Shown: positions 33,910-42,294, counted from the first letter of the stretch. The stretch: DNA of 43,931 nucleotides from Cytophagaceae bacterium (GCA_027486845.1 JAIXOL010000005.1:1-43931), one strand, 5' to 3'. Notes: a model not told the origin generated them from the sequence alone. Made by a program: numbers and translations.

Positions 33910-34413
33910 TTACTTTATAATTTTCTTCCAACCTAAATAAATCAAAGTAAATAGGATAGCGAAAATACCAAGTAAATATTGAAAAGGTAAATAAGAGAAA
34001 ACAACAAAACGAACTTTTTCAAGCATCCACATTAAAAACATCGTAGCAAAAAGAAAGAACCAAAGTCCAGAAATTTTATCAAAACCCGGTATGAGCGATA
34101 AATCAACATTTCTACGAATCACGAAAATTGTTACAAGCATAACGATTAAAGGTAAAACTTGTATATAAATATCGGTTTGCATTATGTCGCCTCTTTGAAA
34201 CAAAAAGAAGTAGGTATTGAGTGCAACTGCAAAAATACCAGGAATACTCACCAAATAAATCAAGCTTGCATATAGATATTTCCATGGCGAAAGATGTCCT
34301 TCTCCTTTACCTAAAACTCCTGCAATAATTGCCGAAACTGGAATAATCAGAAAATAAATAAGTATAAAATTGGGATTTTCTCCGATTTGCTGAAAAAGTT
34401 GTTGTAATGTCAT
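33910..34413 (-). CDS. Integral membrane protein of unknown function
   Basis: 167 residues with five probable membrane helices (about 17-35, 45-70, 82-98, 115-133 and 142-162) and no signal peptide. The short polar loops contain GKGEGHLSPWKYLYASLIYL and RRNVDLSLIPGFDKISGLWF. No catalytic motif was recognised. The gene stands alone, with a terminator right after it. Confidence 0.7.
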   Translation of the reverse strand: MTLQQLFQQIGENPNFILIYFLIIPVSAIIAGVLGKGEGHLSPWKYLYASLIYLVSIPGIFAVALNTYFFLFQRGDIMQTDIYIQVLPLIVMLVTIFVIRRNVDLSLIPGFDKISGLWFFLFATMFLMWMLEKVRFVVFSYLPFQYLLGIFAILFTLIYLGWKKIIK

Positions 34414-34503
34414 TTTTGACTTTAATTAGGCAGATTGATTATATTGATTTTAACAAATGTATAAATATTTATGAATTTCCGAAAATACCTAGCTTTAAAA
34501 CAG

Positions 34504-34530
34504 AAGAATCTCCCCAATTGGGAGATTCTT
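34504..34530 (-). terminator. Terminator of the porin-like gene
   Basis: AAGAATCTCCC (34504-34514) / GGGAGATTCTT (34520-34530), loop CAATT. A T-rich stretch follows on the minus strand, 26 bases after the porin-like stop. Confidence 0.8.
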
Positions 34531-34555
34531 CACTATCAAAAAAATCCTTAACTAA

Positions 34556-35164
34556 TTAAATAATCTTGAAACCAACTGTAAATTGCCAGCCTTTGTCTTT
34601 AAATTGATTATTGCTCATGTTTAAAGCCGAAATCTCCGATAAACTTCCAACTTTTCTCAAATCAAGGTTGATGCCCAAGATTTTTACGCCCACACCCAAC
34701 TGATAGCCAAACGAAGCATTTTTGATAGCATTGTCGTTTGAAGTGAGGTCTTTCAAGGCATCTTTTAGTTTTTGGTCTTCCGAAATTTTAAACGTAGCAA
34801 CTGGGCCAGCATTCACTCTAAAAATCTTCAAAAAACGAAAGCCTACCAAAACTGGGACATCGAGATTACTATAAGAAAACTTCACTTTTCCTACATTCTG
34901 AATATCAATCGTGCCACCCTTTTGTGCCAATAGTAATTCAGGTTGTATGTATAATTTATCACCAAAGCGTCCCCAAACACCTGCTACGTAGCCAGTTTTT
35001 GAATCGTAGCTTTGAGAAATATTTTTACTAATTGAACCGGCATCGGTATAAACTTGGTTGAATGTAACACCACCTTTGATACCCAATTGAAAACCTTTTT
35101 GAGCAAAAGCATTAGTAAATAGGCCAAAGAATAAGAAAAGAGTAAAAACCGTGATTTTTTTCAT
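34556..35164 (-). CDS. Porin-family outer-membrane beta-barrel protein
   Basis: About 202 residues from ATG 35164; an upstream frame extension to 35218 precedes the signal peptide and is unlikely. Signal peptide MKKITVFTLFLFFGLFTNAF, cleaved after AQ. The mature part begins GFQLGIKGGVTFNQVY and continues with alternating strands (YVAGVWGRFGDKLYIQPELL, YSNLDVPVLVGFRFLKIFRV, FGYQLGVGVKILGINLDLRK), ending WQFTVGFKII with a terminal aromatic/hydrophobic strand. This fits the small PorT/OmpA-like barrels ('outer membrane protein beta-barrel domain', about eight strands). Its role is unknown. Confidence 0.85.
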   Translation of the reverse strand: MKKITVFTLFLFFGLFTNAFAQKGFQLGIKGGVTFNQVYTDAGSISKNISQSYDSKTGYVAGVWGRFGDKLYIQPELLLAQKGGTIDIQNVGKVKFSYSNLDVPVLVGFRFLKIFRVNAGPVATFKISEDQKLKDALKDLTSNDNAIKNASFGYQLGVGVKILGINLDLRKVGSLSEISALNMSNNQFKDKGWQFTVGFKII

Positions 35165-35463
35165 GTTAGTTTTTGTTAAGTTATTAGTAAACGTAGAAAA
35201 AAATAGAGATAGGTCCATAATTGAATAAAATCTAATGTTTTTTAATAAATTAGGCTAAAAATAATCTTGCCACCTATGAGTATAAACTTTTATCTCAGTC
35301 GGTTTCGAGGAAATAACGTAGATTATTCGCAAATTCGTATTTTATTAACGAAAGATTAACAATTTGTAATGAAATAAGCTTTTTGTTAAATAATTAAAAT
35401 ACTGTTAAATACTGTACTAAGACCGAGTAACCTTTGTGCCTTGTGCATTTGAAACTTATATAA

Positions 35464-36843
35464 ATGGCAAAAATAAAAACGGCATATTTCTGCCAAAGTT
35501 GTGGATTTAGTTCACCAAAATATCTCGGTCGATGTACTTCTTGTGGTGAATGGAATACAATGGTAGAAGAAGTATTGACTAAAGAAGAACCTGAAAAAGG
35601 TAATTGGAAATTTACCTCATCGGGTACACCACGCACTGCAAATAAACCAAAAACGCTCACTGAAATTACTACCCAAGAGCGTTATAGAATCGTAACTGAA
35701 GATGATGAGCTCAACCGAGTGCTAGGCGGTGGAATTGTACCTGGTTCACTGGTTTTGATTGGTGGCGAACCTGGAATTGGTAAATCTACACTCATGTTAC
35801 AAATTGCTTTAAGCCTAAAAGATTATACAATTCTTTATGTATCGGGTGAAGAAAGCGAGCAACAAATTAAAATGCGTGCTGAGCGTATGCAATATGTGAA
35901 TGATAAGTGTTATATATTGAATGAAACTTCGACTGATAATATTTTTCGCCAAATCGAACTTACAGAACCTGATATCGTAATTATCGACTCAATTCAAACA
36001 TTATCCTCGCCTTTGATTGAATCAGGAGCAGGCAGTGTGTCGCAGGTAAAAGAATGTACTGCCGAGTTAATGAAATTCTCGAAAGAATCTGACACGCCCG
36101 TAATTATGATTGGGCATATCACAAAAGATGGGGGTTTGGCTGGCCCAAAGGTACTCGAACACATGGTTGATACTGTTTTGCAGTTTGAAGGTGATCGCCA
36201 CATGACTTACCGAATCTTGCGTACAACCAAAAATCGTTTCGGAAGTACCTCCGAACTCGGTATTTATGAAATGCAAGGTACTGGCTTGCGTCAGGTTAGT
36301 AATCCTTCCGAAATCTTGATTTCACAACGTGAAGAAGATTTGAGCGGCATCACAATTGCGGCAATGCTTGAAGGAAATCGTCCACTTTTGATTGAAATTC
36401 AGTCGCTGGTAAGCGTAGCTACCTACGGAACTCCCCAACGAACTAGTAATGGTTTCGATAGTCGACGTACGCAAATGTTATTAGCTGTTCTCGAAAAAAG
36501 AGGCGGTTTCAGACTTGGAACACAAGATGTTTTTTTGAATATTGCGGGTGGCTTGAAAGTAGAAGACCCAGCCATTGATTTGGCGGTTTGTGTGTCAATT
36601 GTTTCATCCTACGAAGACATAAGTGTGCCGAGTTCATGTTGTTTTGCGGCCGAAGTTGGTCTAGGTGGAGAAGTTCGTGCCGTTAATCGAATAGAAAATC
36701 GTATTTCGGAAGCTGAAAAACTTGGTTTTAAAAAAATATTTATTTCAAAATATAACCTAAAAGGCTTAGATACTAAGCAATACAAAATACAAATCTCCGC
36801 AGCCAGCAAGTTGGAGGAGGTTTTTAGTGAGTTGTTTGGATAA
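35464..36843 (+). CDS. radA: DNA repair protein RadA
   Basis: 459 residues, full length. The N-terminal zinc finger is C10xxC13...C24xxC27. The RecA-like ATPase has Walker A GGEPGIGKSTLML and Walker B-type IVIIDSIQTL. The RadA-specific KNRFGST motif precedes the Lon-like C-terminal domain (FLNIAGGLKVEDPAIDLAVC). It is a branch-migration helicase of recombinational repair. The spacer upstream contains two AATACTGT copies 11 bases apart. The ATG at 35464 directly precedes the zinc finger, so the start is secure. Confidence 0.97.
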   Translation: MAKIKTAYFCQSCGFSSPKYLGRCTSCGEWNTMVEEVLTKEEPEKGNWKFTSSGTPRTANKPKTLTEITTQERYRIVTEDDELNRVLGGGIVPGSLVLIGGEPGIGKSTLMLQIALSLKDYTILYVSGEESEQQIKMRAERMQYVNDKCYILNETSTDNIFRQIELTEPDIVIIDSIQTLSSPLIESGAGSVSQVKECTAELMKFSKESDTPVIMIGHITKDGGLAGPKVLEHMVDTVLQFEGDRHMTYRILRTTKNRFGSTSELGIYEMQGTGLRQVSNPSEILISQREEDLSGITIAAMLEGNRPLLIEIQSLVSVATYGTPQRTSNGFDSRRTQMLLAVLEKRGGFRLGTQDVFLNIAGGLKVEDPAIDLAVCVSIVSSYEDISVPSSCCFAAEVGLGGEVRAVNRIENRISEAEKLGFKKIFISKYNLKGLDTKQYKIQISAASKLEEVFSELFG

Positions 36844-36918
36844 ATTGCTTTATGCTCTAAGCAGTAAGCTGCATCCTTGCAACTGCCTAAGTCATATAGC
36901 CTAAAGCTTATTGCACAA

Positions 36919-37821
36919 ATGTATTACATAGAAAACGAATATTTAGAGGTCGGTATCGACCCAAAAGGGGCAGAGTTGGTGAGTCTTTACCATAAAGAAC
37001 ACGATTTGGAATATATGTGGGGGGCTGACCCAGTATTTTGGGGTAAATCATCTCCAGTATTATTTCCGATTGTTGGCGGCTTGAAAGATAATTGCTATAC
37101 CTTCGAAGGTAAAACCTATAATTTACCTCGTCACGGTTTTGCTCGTGATATGATTTTTGAAATCGAAGACCACTGGGACGATGGCATAAGCTTCTTGCTT
37201 CGCTCCAACGAAGATACGCTTAAAGTTTATCCATTTGAGTTTGAATTTCGTTTGGTTTATGAACTTTATGCCAATTTGCTGAGCGTAACTTATCATGTAA
37301 CTAATTTGGGTGAAAACGATGTGTATTTTTCAGTAGGTGGTCATCCTGCTTTTGCAGTTCCACTCGAAGAAGGCCTGACTTACCGAGATTATTATTTAGA
37401 ATTTGAAGAAGAAGAAAATTTTAAACGTTGGCCATTAAGTTCGAAAGGATTGATTCTCGACGAATCTGAATCAATTTTTGACCCGGCTCTCATTGATGAT
37501 GAATTAGTCGAAATCGAAACCAAACTTTTGCCTTTGACAAAAGAACTATTTCATCAAGATGCTTTGGTTTTCAAGCAATTAAACTCCTCTACCATAACAT
37601 TGAAGTCTGATAAAAGTGAACATTCACTTCGATTTGATTTCGCAGGATTTCCATTTCTTGGTATTTGGGCAGCCAAAGATGCCGATTTTGTTTGCATCGA
37701 ACCGTGGTGCGGCATTGCTGATTCGGTCAGACATTCACAAGAATTGACAGAAAAAGAAGGTATCAATATTCTACCCTCAGGCGATGTCTTCGAGCGTGCT
37801 TGGGCGGTGAAATTGAATTGA
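36919..37821 (+). CDS. Aldose 1-epimerase family protein
   Basis: About 300 residues from ATG 36919; the reading frame extends 14 codons upstream only via a TTG. It reads MYYIENEYLEVGIDPKGAEL, then GADPVFWGKSSPVLFPIVGG, LPRHGFARDM (with the conserved His-Gly-Phe-Ala-Arg) and FSVGGHPAFAVPL, and later FLGIWAAKDADFVCIEPWCG. These are the usual galactose-mutarotase-fold landmarks, with His in RHGFAR and GGHPAF and Glu in CIEPW. The likely role is interconversion of sugar or sugar-phosphate anomers in the cytoplasm. It follows radA by 75 bases. Confidence 0.88.
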   Translation: MYYIENEYLEVGIDPKGAELVSLYHKEHDLEYMWGADPVFWGKSSPVLFPIVGGLKDNCYTFEGKTYNLPRHGFARDMIFEIEDHWDDGISFLLRSNEDTLKVYPFEFEFRLVYELYANLLSVTYHVTNLGENDVYFSVGGHPAFAVPLEEGLTYRDYYLEFEEEENFKRWPLSSKGLILDESESIFDPALIDDELVEIETKLLPLTKELFHQDALVFKQLNSSTITLKSDKSEHSLRFDFAGFPFLGIWAAKDADFVCIEPWCGIADSVRHSQELTEKEGINILPSGDVFERAWAVKLN

Positions 37822-37829
37822 TTTGGTAT

Positions 37830-37875
37830 CACAATTTTCCAAATTGTCACGCGATAGGCAATTTGGAAAATTGTG
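37830..37875. repeat. Palindromic repeat, ACAATTT type
   Basis: Perfect 16-bp arms CACAATTTTCCAAATT (37830-37845) / AATTTGGAAAATTGTG (37860-37875) with a 14-base spacer, between convergent genes. It has the same layout as the repeat at 11298 and may also work as a terminator. Confidence 0.8.
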
Positions 37876-38889
37876 CTAAGAATCATAATTCTGTAAACTT
37901 TTACTCATCCGATAAAAAATCCTTTTTTTGAGCCTTTCGGGCATCAAAACCTTCATTCCTTCACCAAAACCAAGTATTTCTTTCTCCAATTCAAAATTCA
38001 ACTGTACCTGAATCTGAATTACGATGCCATCATTAAGCCTTTCCAATAGAATTTGCGAATGATGCAAAGGCTTGGTTTCGACATAAGGAGCATGTTCGGA
38101 ATTGACCCAAATTTGTACATATTCAGCTTGCATATTTTCTGAAACTGTCACGCCGATGGTGTCTTTATAAAACAATTCTGGGTCGAGGTCGGTGTTTTCT
38201 CGGTAAGGAGTTTTTTCTTCAATACTTAATTTTAAAATACGGTCGAGTGCCAAATGAGTTACGGTTTTTTGTCCGTGTCGCACACCAACGGCAAACCATC
38301 TATTTTTAAACTCTTTCAACCACCAAACATGGAAATAAAACACACTCGCCGCCCGTGCCTTGAATGATTGGTAAGTCATTTGCACCGCTTTCTTATGAAT
38401 CACCGAATTATAGAGCAAATCAAGGTGCGAAAGTCCACGTAGATTATCATTTTTCTCGAAATCAATGATTGAGCGTTTCTTATTTGCCACCGAATACACA
38501 TGGTCTTCGAGTTTTTGTACCACTTCATTGAGTTGCTGAAAGTGCGAAAAACCCTTGAATTGCTTCAAAAGTTCAATAGCTTCGTTCATTCTGCCCAAAT
38601 CAGCATCCGAAATCGGGATATTGGTAATACTATAATTTGGGTCTTCATAAGTATAATATTTTTTATCAAGCACCACGATAGGAGCAAAGTAGCCCAGTTT
38701 ATCGCTTCGCATCATCTGAATATCGGCCTGAATTGTGCGTTTACTAATACCTTTATCCATACCTTCGTATTCATAAAGAGCCTCAGAAACCTGCTCGATT
38801 AAACCTTCGATCGTCCATTTACGGTTGCGTCTTTGAAGACAGCTATCAATAACTTTATAGCGAATAAGGGCGTTGCGGTTGGTGGGCAT
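37876..38889 (-). CDS. WYL-domain transcriptional regulator
   Basis: About 337 residues from ATG 38889; the frame runs 16 codons further upstream, across a palindrome, and that part is unlikely to be coding. The N-terminal winged helix contains RYKVIDSCLQRRNRKWTIEG and ISKRTIQADIQMMRSDKLGY. The middle/C-terminal WYL part includes AVQMTYQSFKARAA, HVWWLKEFKNRWFAVGVRHG and THLALDRI. WYL proteins bind nucleic-acid or nucleotide ligands and often control phage-defence or DNA/RNA-damage genes. It is divergent from the RNA ligase/Pnkp operon with 127 bases between starts, so it is very likely their regulator. Confidence 0.9.
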   Translation of the reverse strand: MPTNRNALIRYKVIDSCLQRRNRKWTIEGLIEQVSEALYEYEGMDKGISKRTIQADIQMMRSDKLGYFAPIVVLDKKYYTYEDPNYSITNIPISDADLGRMNEAIELLKQFKGFSHFQQLNEVVQKLEDHVYSVANKKRSIIDFEKNDNLRGLSHLDLLYNSVIHKKAVQMTYQSFKARAASVFYFHVWWLKEFKNRWFAVGVRHGQKTVTHLALDRILKLSIEEKTPYRENTDLDPELFYKDTIGVTVSENMQAEYVQIWVNSEHAPYVETKPLHHSQILLERLNDGIVIQIQVQLNFELEKEILGFGEGMKVLMPERLKKRIFYRMSKSLQNYDS

Positions 38890-38913
38890 TTTAGATATAC
38901 TTTTATAAATTTG

Positions 38914-38979
38914 CGATTTGCAAATCGTGAATCTCAAAAATAATAAAAATATTTTTTATCTACGCAAATAGACTGCGTA
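38914..38979. promoter_or_regulatory. Candidate operators in the WYL / RNA-repair divergent promoter
   Basis: A 14-bp perfect palindrome, CGATTTGCAAATCG (38914-38927), and a 6-bp inverted repeat, TACGCA-N7-TGCGTA (38961-38979), both lie between the WYL start (38889) and the RNA ligase start (39017). They are natural candidates for binding by the WYL regulator. Confidence 0.55.
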
Positions 38980-39016
38980 ATAGTGTTTTTACTTTGTGTC
39001 ATCAAATTAAATCAAA

Positions 39017-40039
39017 ATGAATATCCAAGACCTAAAACAACTCATCGCCAACGATTATATCAATGTACAAAAACACCCAACGGCTGATTTGTATATCTAT
39101 AATTATTCACCCAAAGCTCAATATGACCGACTTTGGAACGAATGCACTTTGGCTTGTAGAGGCTTGATAATGAATGATTTGCATGAAGTTGTAGCTCGGC
39201 CGTTTCAGAAGTTTTTTAATTTAGAAGAATCCGAAAACTTGATTTTGCCAGATGAACCTTTTGAGGTTTACGAAAAAATGGATGGCTCGCTCGGTATTTT
39301 ATATTGGGTCGATAGTAAGCCCGCAATTGCCACACGTGGTTCGTTTACGAGCGAACAAGCAATCGTTGCAACCGAGCTTTTGCACACAAAATATGCCGAT
39401 TCAATCAAATATTTAGACCCAACAAAAACATATTTGTTTGAAATCATTTATCCCGAAAACCGAATTGTAATTGATTTTGGAGATGCACAAAAATTGGTAC
39501 TTTTGGCAGTGATTGATACAAAATCGGGCTTTGAAATTCCATTGCCGACGCACGAACATTTTGAAATCGTAAAACGGTACGAAGGTCTGAATGATTTGAA
39601 ACAATTAAAGGCTTTGGAAGAAGAAAACCGAGAAGGTTTTGTGGTGAAATTTAAGAGCGGGTATCGACTAAAAGTGAAATTTGAAGAATACGTTAGGATT
39701 CATAAAATTATTACAAGGGTTTCGACTATAAATATTTGGGAATATCTGAAAGAAGGACACGAATTATTGCCAATATTGGAACGAGTACCCGACGAATTTT
39801 ATGATTGGGTAAAGCAAACTCACGCTAAATTATTGAACGATTTTGCCAAAATTGAGTCCGAAGCCCACTCAGAATTTAAGATATTAGCAACCAAAAAAGA
39901 AACAGCTCTTTATTATCAAACTTGCCAATACCCAGCAATTTTGTTTAAAATGATGGAAAATCGACCTTATGACCACATCATTTGGAAATTGATTCGACCA
40001 AAATTTGAAAAGCCGTTTGCCAATAAAATTGAAATATGA
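39017..40039 (+). CDS. T4 Rnl1-like RNA ligase
   Basis: A 340-residue ATP-dependent RNA ligase. Motif I is YEKMDGSLGI, with the adenylated Lys at residue 87 (KxDGS, as in T4 Rnl1). It is preceded by ACRGLIMN and RPFQKFFNLEE, which form the N-terminal RNA ligase lobe. Downstream are YLFEIIYPENRIVI (motif IIIa region), EGFVVKF (motif IV) and RLKVKFEEY (motif V). It seals 3'-OH/5'-phosphate RNA ends after AMP transfer. The last ~100 residues may be the tRNA-specific C-terminal domain. The stop overlaps the start of the kinase-phosphatase gene (ATGA, 40036-40039), so the two are made together. The divergent WYL gene is the probable regulator. Confidence 0.9.
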   Translation: MNIQDLKQLIANDYINVQKHPTADLYIYNYSPKAQYDRLWNECTLACRGLIMNDLHEVVARPFQKFFNLEESENLILPDEPFEVYEKMDGSLGILYWVDSKPAIATRGSFTSEQAIVATELLHTKYADSIKYLDPTKTYLFEIIYPENRIVIDFGDAQKLVLLAVIDTKSGFEIPLPTHEHFEIVKRYEGLNDLKQLKALEEENREGFVVKFKSGYRLKVKFEEYVRIHKIITRVSTINIWEYLKEGHELLPILERVPDEFYDWVKQTHAKLLNDFAKIESEAHSEFKILATKKETALYYQTCQYPAILFKMMENRPYDHIIWKLIRPKFEKPFANKIEI

Positions 40040-40959
40040 AAACAATATTAATACTAAGAGGCTTACCAGCCAGTGGAAAATCTACTTATGCACGAAACCT
40101 AATTGATGAAAACAAAGGAGCATGGAAACGACTCAACAAAGATGAGTTGCGTGCAATGCTGGATAATTCTCATCATTCTTCTACCAACGAAAAATTTGTT
40201 GAGCGTGTGCGAGATATGATGCTCATAGAGGCCTTGAAAGAAGGCAAACACGTTGTAATTGATGATACAAATTTATCTGACCGCCCGATTGAGCGTATCC
40301 AGCAGGTTGTTGGGCGATATAAAAAAGAGACAGGGCAGGAAGTAAAAATTGAATTTAAAACAATGGAAACTTCCCTCGAAGAATGCCTGGATCGTGATGA
40401 ACTGCGTGAGAAAAAAGTTGGTCGAGACGTAATTATGCGAATGTATAACGACCATATTGCTAAAGAAAAAGTGCCGATAAACACGACCCAAAAAGATATA
40501 GATTTGAGCAAACGAGGTCCGCATTATCAGCCTCAAGATGATACTTTGCCGCCTGCAATTTTATGCGACCTTGACGGAACTTTGGCGATTATCCACAACC
40601 GTAGCCCGTTTGATTCTGTGCGTTGCGAAACTGATTTATTGAACGAGCCGATTGCCGAAATCTTGAAAAATTATGCATTATTAGGTATGAAAATTATCTT
40701 GATGTCAGGCCGAGATGAAGCCGCTCGACGACCAACCACAAATTGGTTGGCTTATAATCGAATACCTTATGATGCACTTTTTATGCGAGCCACTGGTGAT
40801 AATCGAAAAGATTCTGTGGTAAAAAAAGAGCTATATGAAGCTCATGTAAAAGGGCAGTATTTCGTGAAATTTGTACTTGACGACCGAAATCAAGTTGTCG
40901 ATTTATGGCGTTTAGAGCTGGGTTTACCCTGTTTACAAGTCAATTATGGTGATTTTTAA
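40036..40959 (+). CDS. T4 Pnkp-like polynucleotide kinase / 3'-phosphatase
   Basis: A 307-residue protein with the same two-domain order and size as phage T4 Pnkp (301 residues). The N-terminal P-loop kinase has GLPASGKST (9-17), KRLNKDELRAML (31-42) and VVIDDTNL (73-80). The C-terminal HAD-type phosphatase has ILCDLDGTLA with Asp178 and Asp180, then LMSGRDEAARRPTTNWL and FVLDDRNQVVDLW. It would remove a 2',3'-cyclic or 3'-phosphate and add a 5'-phosphate to broken RNA ends, which is the substrate form the upstream ligase needs. It overlaps the ligase by four bases and is followed by a hairpin. Confidence 0.92.
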   Translation: MKTILILRGLPASGKSTYARNLIDENKGAWKRLNKDELRAMLDNSHHSSTNEKFVERVRDMMLIEALKEGKHVVIDDTNLSDRPIERIQQVVGRYKKETGQEVKIEFKTMETSLEECLDRDELREKKVGRDVIMRMYNDHIAKEKVPINTTQKDIDLSKRGPHYQPQDDTLPPAILCDLDGTLAIIHNRSPFDSVRCETDLLNEPIAEILKNYALLGMKIILMSGRDEAARRPTTNWLAYNRIPYDALFMRATGDNRKDSVVKKELYEAHVKGQYFVKFVLDDRNQVVDLWRLELGLPCLQVNYGDF

Positions 40960-40962
40960 CTT

Positions 40963-40993
40963 AAAAAGGCTGGTTCAATCAACTAGCTTTTTT
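40963..40993. terminator. Terminator of the RNA-repair operon
   Basis: AAAAAGGCTGGTT (40963-40975) / AACTAGCTTTTTT (40981-40993) pair with two G-U-type positions and a T run, just after the Pnkp stop. Confidence 0.8.
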
Positions 40994-40999
40994 TAATTG

Positions 41000-41177
41000 A
41001 ATCCGCACAATTTTTATAAAAAAACTATATAATGCCAAATCGATTTTCTAAATGAAAGACTCTGTTTTTTCTGAAATCCGTTGAATCAAAAATGATTTAT
41101 TTTTTTTAGGCACATAAAAAAAGGACTGGAATAAATAATTCCAGCCTTTCCCGCTACTAAATCCACACAACTTTTAT
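41000..41177. repeat. Two copies of an 18-base motif next to hairpins
   Basis: AATCCGCACAATTTTTAT (41000-41017) and AATCCACACAACTTTTAT (41160-41177) differ at two positions. Each lies a few bases beyond a hairpin whose arms contain AAGG...CTGG (40963-40993 and 41120-41149), suggesting a duplicated RNA 3' region. Confidence 0.5.
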
Positions 41178-41262
41178 CTTTAATGCTTTATTTCTATATA
41201 TAAAACGAAATTTTCTTACCAAAGGTTGCACCGTAGTGCAAAAATAATTAAATTTTTAATTA
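41112..41262 (-). ncRNA. Candidate small RNA with its own promoter and terminator
   Basis: On the minus strand: a TTG -33 element (41299-41297), 21-base spacer and perfect TATCTTTG -7 element (41275-41268), with the start near 41262. About 115 bases later comes a stem-loop with CTGGAAT/ATTCCAG and AAGG/CCTT arms (41149-41120), followed by a run of T. No reading frame fits the transcript. An internal hairpin TTGCAC-N4-GTGCAA lies at 41226-41241. The family was not recognised. Confidence 0.45.
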
Positions 41263-41267
41263 CGAAT

Positions 41268-41299
41268 CAAAGATAAAACAAAATTATATATTGATACAA
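41268..41299 (-). promoter_or_regulatory. Promoter of the candidate small RNA
   Basis: TTG - 21 bases - TATCTTTG on the minus strand, one of the best Bacteroidota-type promoters in the window, not in front of any protein gene. Confidence 0.55.
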
Positions 41300-41526
41300 G
41301 TATTTTTTTGTTTTTTTAATTTTGATGAAACAAACATATAAAGAATTTTATGTAAATGCAACAAAAAAAAGTGTTTTTTATTGTATGAACCACTCAGTAA
41401 ATGTTTTATCAATTAGATGTAATTATATCTGTCAAAAATAAATTTTTTAAATTTTGTGTCGCTCGTTATTTAGGAAGTAAAAATAAATATTTTTTTGATT
41501 TCCCTAAATCTATTTCTGTTGAATTT
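41300..41526. other. AT-rich noncoding spacer
   Basis: Lies downstream of the 3' end of the secreted-protein gene at 41527. No coding frame or strong structure is seen. A short plus-strand frame here is low-complexity and unconvincing. Confidence 0.4.
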
Positions 41527-42276
41527 TTAATTTATTATATCTTTAGGTTTTTTGTTTCTGAAGACCCATTTGTAGAAATCTGTAAGAAGTTCTAATTGTA
41601 CGTTGGCTCCAACACTATAATATAAGCCGTTGTATGACTCAGGAATGTTTCTCTTTCGCAGTGCAAAACGATACCCACCTTGGACAGCAAATCCTGCCCA
41701 GCGAGTAGCCTTCCAACCTATATATACACCAGCTTGTATAGGCATAAAATAATCCTTTCGTTTCCAAATCTGAATCTCGTTAAGAAGTCCAACATTTTCA
41801 TTATTGGTAGCTCCAATACCGATTTCAAAAGGGACACTTATTCGCCATCTTTTATTATTGACAAAGTTTTTCCAGTACATCAAACTAAAAAAATAGAGGT
41901 CGGTTTTGGTATAATAATCAAGATTAACTCTTTTTGCAGCTGATTTTCTTAAATCAAGTAGACGTTGGTAAGAATTAAAATTTAGCCAATAATAACCAAT
42001 TGTTATTTGGTTTCGTTTAGGTCCTAAAATGATACCTGTATTTACTCCCCAAATATTCACTCTTTTTTCTTTGATTATTGAGCTTCGAGCATCCCAGTTG
42101 ATGGCGTAGCTTAATCGTGGACGAATACTATCGGGATAGGTATTTATGATACTATCTGGAAGTGGGCTTTGGGCAATAGCTTTTAAAGAAAACATCCAGA
42201 ATAGTATACCAAGAAGCCTAACCGAAGTTCTGCTTAAGTGTAAACTGGTAAATATGATAATTGCAATTTTCTTCAC
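41527..42276 (-). CDS. Secreted protein, probable outer-membrane barrel, unknown function
   Basis: 249 residues from a GTG at 42276. A hydrophobic leader (VRLLGILFWMFSLKAIAQ, about residues 19-36) ends in a plausible cleavage site. The mature part has alternating aromatic strands (LSYAINWDARSS, NIWGVNTGIILGPKRNQITI, YYTKTDLYFFSLMYW, WRISVPFEIGIGA, AGFAVQGGYRFALRK, LYYSVGANVQLELL), fitting a small beta-barrel. No family was recognised. The leader is unusually long; an internal start nearer the hydrophobic stretch is possible. A 12-bp palindrome, ACGTTTAAACGT (42295-42306), lies 18 bases upstream. Confidence 0.65.
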   Translation of the reverse strand: MKKIAIIIFTSLHLSRTSVRLLGILFWMFSLKAIAQSPLPDSIINTYPDSIRPRLSYAINWDARSSIIKEKRVNIWGVNTGIILGPKRNQITIGYYWLNFNSYQRLLDLRKSAAKRVNLDYYTKTDLYFFSLMYWKNFVNNKRWRISVPFEIGIGATNNENVGLLNEIQIWKRKDYFMPIQAGVYIGWKATRWAGFAVQGGYRFALRKRNIPESYNGLYYSVGANVQLELLTDFYKWVFRNKKPKDIIN

Positions 42277-42294
42277 ATATAGCTATTTGGACTT

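Noticed and set aside
38890-38937. N-terminal extension of the WYL regulator
   Set aside because: It would place a perfect palindrome inside the coding region. The family N-terminus begins at MPTNRNALIRYKVID (38889).
41401-41595. 64-codon plus-strand frame near the small-RNA region
   Set aside because: It is a low-complexity Phe/Lys/Ile-rich peptide that overlaps the 3' end of the opposite gene, with no promoter.
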